Below, in pieces: positions 62,783-64,000 of a stretch of DNA of 64,000 nt. The stretch's first letter is position 1, and each line of letters starts with the position of its first letter. Position numbers and translations under genes: made by a program. Location: positions 1 through 64,000 of the forward strand of contig CALLMM010000033.1 of the NCBI GenBank assembly GCA_938005745.1. Direction: 5' to 3'. The notes under the pieces are model-generated. The model had not been told where the DNA came from. It saw nothing but the letters and a program-made list of their open reading frames with translations, and searched no databases. Source of the DNA: an uncultured Chthonomonadales bacterium. GTDB lineage: Bacteria; Armatimonadota; Chthonomonadetes; Chthonomonadales; CAJBBX01.

Positions 62783-63911
62783 AGAGGATCTCCACGCCAT
62801 CGGAATCGAAGGTGTCTCGCAGCTGCATGCATAACTGCTGCAGACCGGGGGAGAGGGAGGCGGCATAGCCGACATCAATGATGACGGTGGTGCCGCTGTC
62901 CGCCAGCGCGAAATCTTGCGGTGACGCGCTGCCGGTGATGAAGGCGCCGGCTCCGGAGCGGCGCGCCTGCCAGAAAAGCCCGTCGCACGCGCCGCTTGCC
63001 ACCGCCAGCGAAGAGACGGGAAAATCGGAGTGGTGCGAGCAGCGGATGGAGTCGGTCTCCAGCGCATCCTGAACCTGCGCCAGCACCGTGTCCATCGCCA
63101 CCGTCAGGGGCAGTTCGCCCATGCGCCCGCGTCCGTAGACGACTCCGGGATTGCGAATCACGTAGACATCGTAGGCGACCTCTTCATACGGATGGGCGTC
63201 CAGCACCGCCGCGATCACGCCCTGCAGCTCTCGCTGGGGAACTACCATCTCGATCCGTATCTCTTCGACCGTCTCCATGCGTCCCACCGCGCCGATGGTC
63301 GGTTCGGCTCCTTCGCGGGGCAGGAAGGTTCCCCGTCCCTGCGTCTCGAAGGAGCAGTGGCTGTAGTTGCCGATATTTCCGGCTCCCGCCTCCGCCGCCG
63401 CGTTTCGGACGCGCTCGACCGCGTTGCGCGGGGTGAAGACGGCGATCTTGTACTGCGGCTCGAAGTTGGTGGGGCGCAGCATGGAGGTTGCCGCCAGCCC
63501 CAGCCGCTCCGCCAGCGCGTCGTCGAATCCGCCCGGCGCGGCGGCGAAACTGTTGGGCAGGACATAGAAGCTGATCCGGTTCTCCAGCAGATAGGAGAGC
63601 TTCGCGCCGACGGGATCATCGAGCCGAACCGCCATGATCGGCGTGGTCAGCAGGGGGGCGTAGGTCAGCAGCAGCGACTGTTTGCGGGAGGCGGCGGTAG
63701 AGAGCGCGCTCTGCGTGGGCATCGGCGAGACGACCACCGTCTTCACCTCCGCCGAAGAGGAGCCGGCTTGCAGTCCCCACGGCTCTTCCGGCACGGAGAG
63801 CCAGGGCGGCGCCAGATACTCCAGAAAATCGCTGATCTCGGCGACGCTGACCGAGCGGCGTCTGCGTCGCCGTGTCCGCTCTTCGGACATCTCTCCCGGT
63901 TTGCGGTTCAT
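62772..63911 (-). CDS. Degenerate Nif3/YqfO-type protein lacking metal ligands
   Basis: A 379-residue protein with Nif3 N domain, a CutA-like insert (about 155-260: 'KIAVFTPRNAVERVRNAAAEAGAGNIGNYSHCSFETQGRGTFLP' and 'HPYEEVAYDVYVIRN') and Nif3 C domain, the YqfO layout. Canonical 'HHP' reads 'LLLTYAPLLTTPI', 'HLPLD' reads 'VLPNSFAA', and 'DAGHYGTE' reads 'DVGYAASL'. All dinuclear metal ligands appear lost, while the surrounding fold is well kept. The start at 63911 fits GGGAG 7 bases upstream; 63890 is possible. It is co-transcribed with the dehydrogenase. Role perhaps structural or regulatory, by analogy with catalytically dead paralogues. Confidence 0.85.
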   Translation of the reverse strand: MNRKPGEMSEERTRRRRRRSVSVAEISDFLEYLAPPWLSVPEEPWGLQAGSSSAEVKTVVVSPMPTQSALSTAASRKQSLLLTYAPLLTTPIMAVRLDDPVGAKLSYLLENRISFYVLPNSFAAAPGGFDDALAERLGLAATSMLRPTNFEPQYKIAVFTPRNAVERVRNAAAEAGAGNIGNYSHCSFETQGRGTFLPREGAEPTIGAVGRMETVEEIRIEMVVPQRELQGVIAAVLDAHPYEEVAYDVYVIRNPGVVYGRGRMGELPLTVAMDTVLAQVQDALETDSIRCSHHSDFPVSSLAVASGACDGLFWQARRSGAGAFITGSASPQDFALADSGTTVIIDVGYAASLSPGLQQLCMQLRDTFDSDGVEILYVQ

Positions 63912-64000
63912 CGCGCCGCTCCCGCGCAGCGGTGACGCGCTGCACCCGTGATGCCGTGGCGCGCTGCACCTGCGCTGCAACCGGAGGAGAGGGAAAGAGC

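Noticed and set aside
63912-64000. Short repeated GCGCTGCACC near the right edge
   Set aside because: Only two 10-base copies within 35 bases in G+C-rich DNA; not enough to call a repeat element.

Overview
The window is G+C-rich, gene-dense bacterial chromosome with short intergenic gaps, many TGATG-type overlaps and consensus sigma70 promoters (TTGACA/TATAAT). I see no phage, insertion sequence, CRISPR array or plasmid functions. The gene set combines alternative complex III with an A2-type caa3 oxidase, a B12-dependent class II ribonucleotide reductase, several UroD-like methyltransferase paralogues, a DUF1080 protein, many secreted glycoside hydrolases, a PRC/MgtE_N/CBS protein and copper monooxygenase-cytochrome c fusions. 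This suggests an aerobic, polysaccharide-degrading free-living bacterium, most plausibly of the Armatimonadota or a neighbouring phylum. That placement is inference; no rRNA is present.

Layout. 1-6.3 kb: a truncated secreted STN-like protein, an ABC-F ATPase, peptide deformylase, a sugar-phosphate isomerase-like protein, a DUF192 lipoprotein and a small membrane protein preceded by a nested hairpin. 6.4-12 kb (minus strand): three different UroD-like proteins with an SDR dehydrogenase and a secreted propeller-like protein. 12.1-12.4 kb: tRNA-Gly and tRNA-Leu behind a perfect consensus promoter. 12.4-17.6 kb: divergent polysaccharide hydrolases, a two-barrel protein and a GH10 xylanase. 17.6-21.7 kb (minus): a P-loop ATPase, two arrestin-like proteins, a DUF1080 protein, an M42 aminopeptidase and an NTF2-like protein. 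21.8-26.7 kb: nrdR-nrdJ with two NrdR-box-like sites in and just after the promoter; nrdJ carries a 432-residue intein. 26.7-36.5 kb: a lamin-tail-domain protein, purple-acid-phosphatase-like enzyme, Nif3, O-methyltransferase, TrmB, PRC/MgtE_N/CBS protein, coiled-coil/DUF2325-like protein and a heparinase-like lipoprotein. 36.7-41.5 kb: FliL, IspG, GH27 alpha-galactosidase, an FxLYD-like protein and MetF.

41.6-56.6 kb is one minus-strand respiratory supercluster, read ctaA-ctaB fusion, actA, actB, actC, actD, actE, actF, a one-TM protein, sco, ctaC, ctaD, ctaE, ctaF. It encodes heme A synthesis, a quinol:cytochrome c oxidoreductase, a copper chaperone and a terminal oxidase, so quinol is oxidised and oxygen reduced by a likely physical supercomplex. 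56.9-61.7 kb holds ndk, a Nudix hydrolase and two tandem paralogues combining cytochrome c with PHM-type copper monooxygenase domains. 61.8-63.9 kb holds a 2-hydroxyacid dehydrogenase and a Nif3/YqfO-type protein that has lost its metal ligands.

The best candidates for something undescribed are the UroD/SDR/propeller cluster, the arrestin-like/ATPase operon, the tandem copper monooxygenase fusions, the metal-less Nif3 paralogue and the extra one-TM gene of the respiratory cluster.
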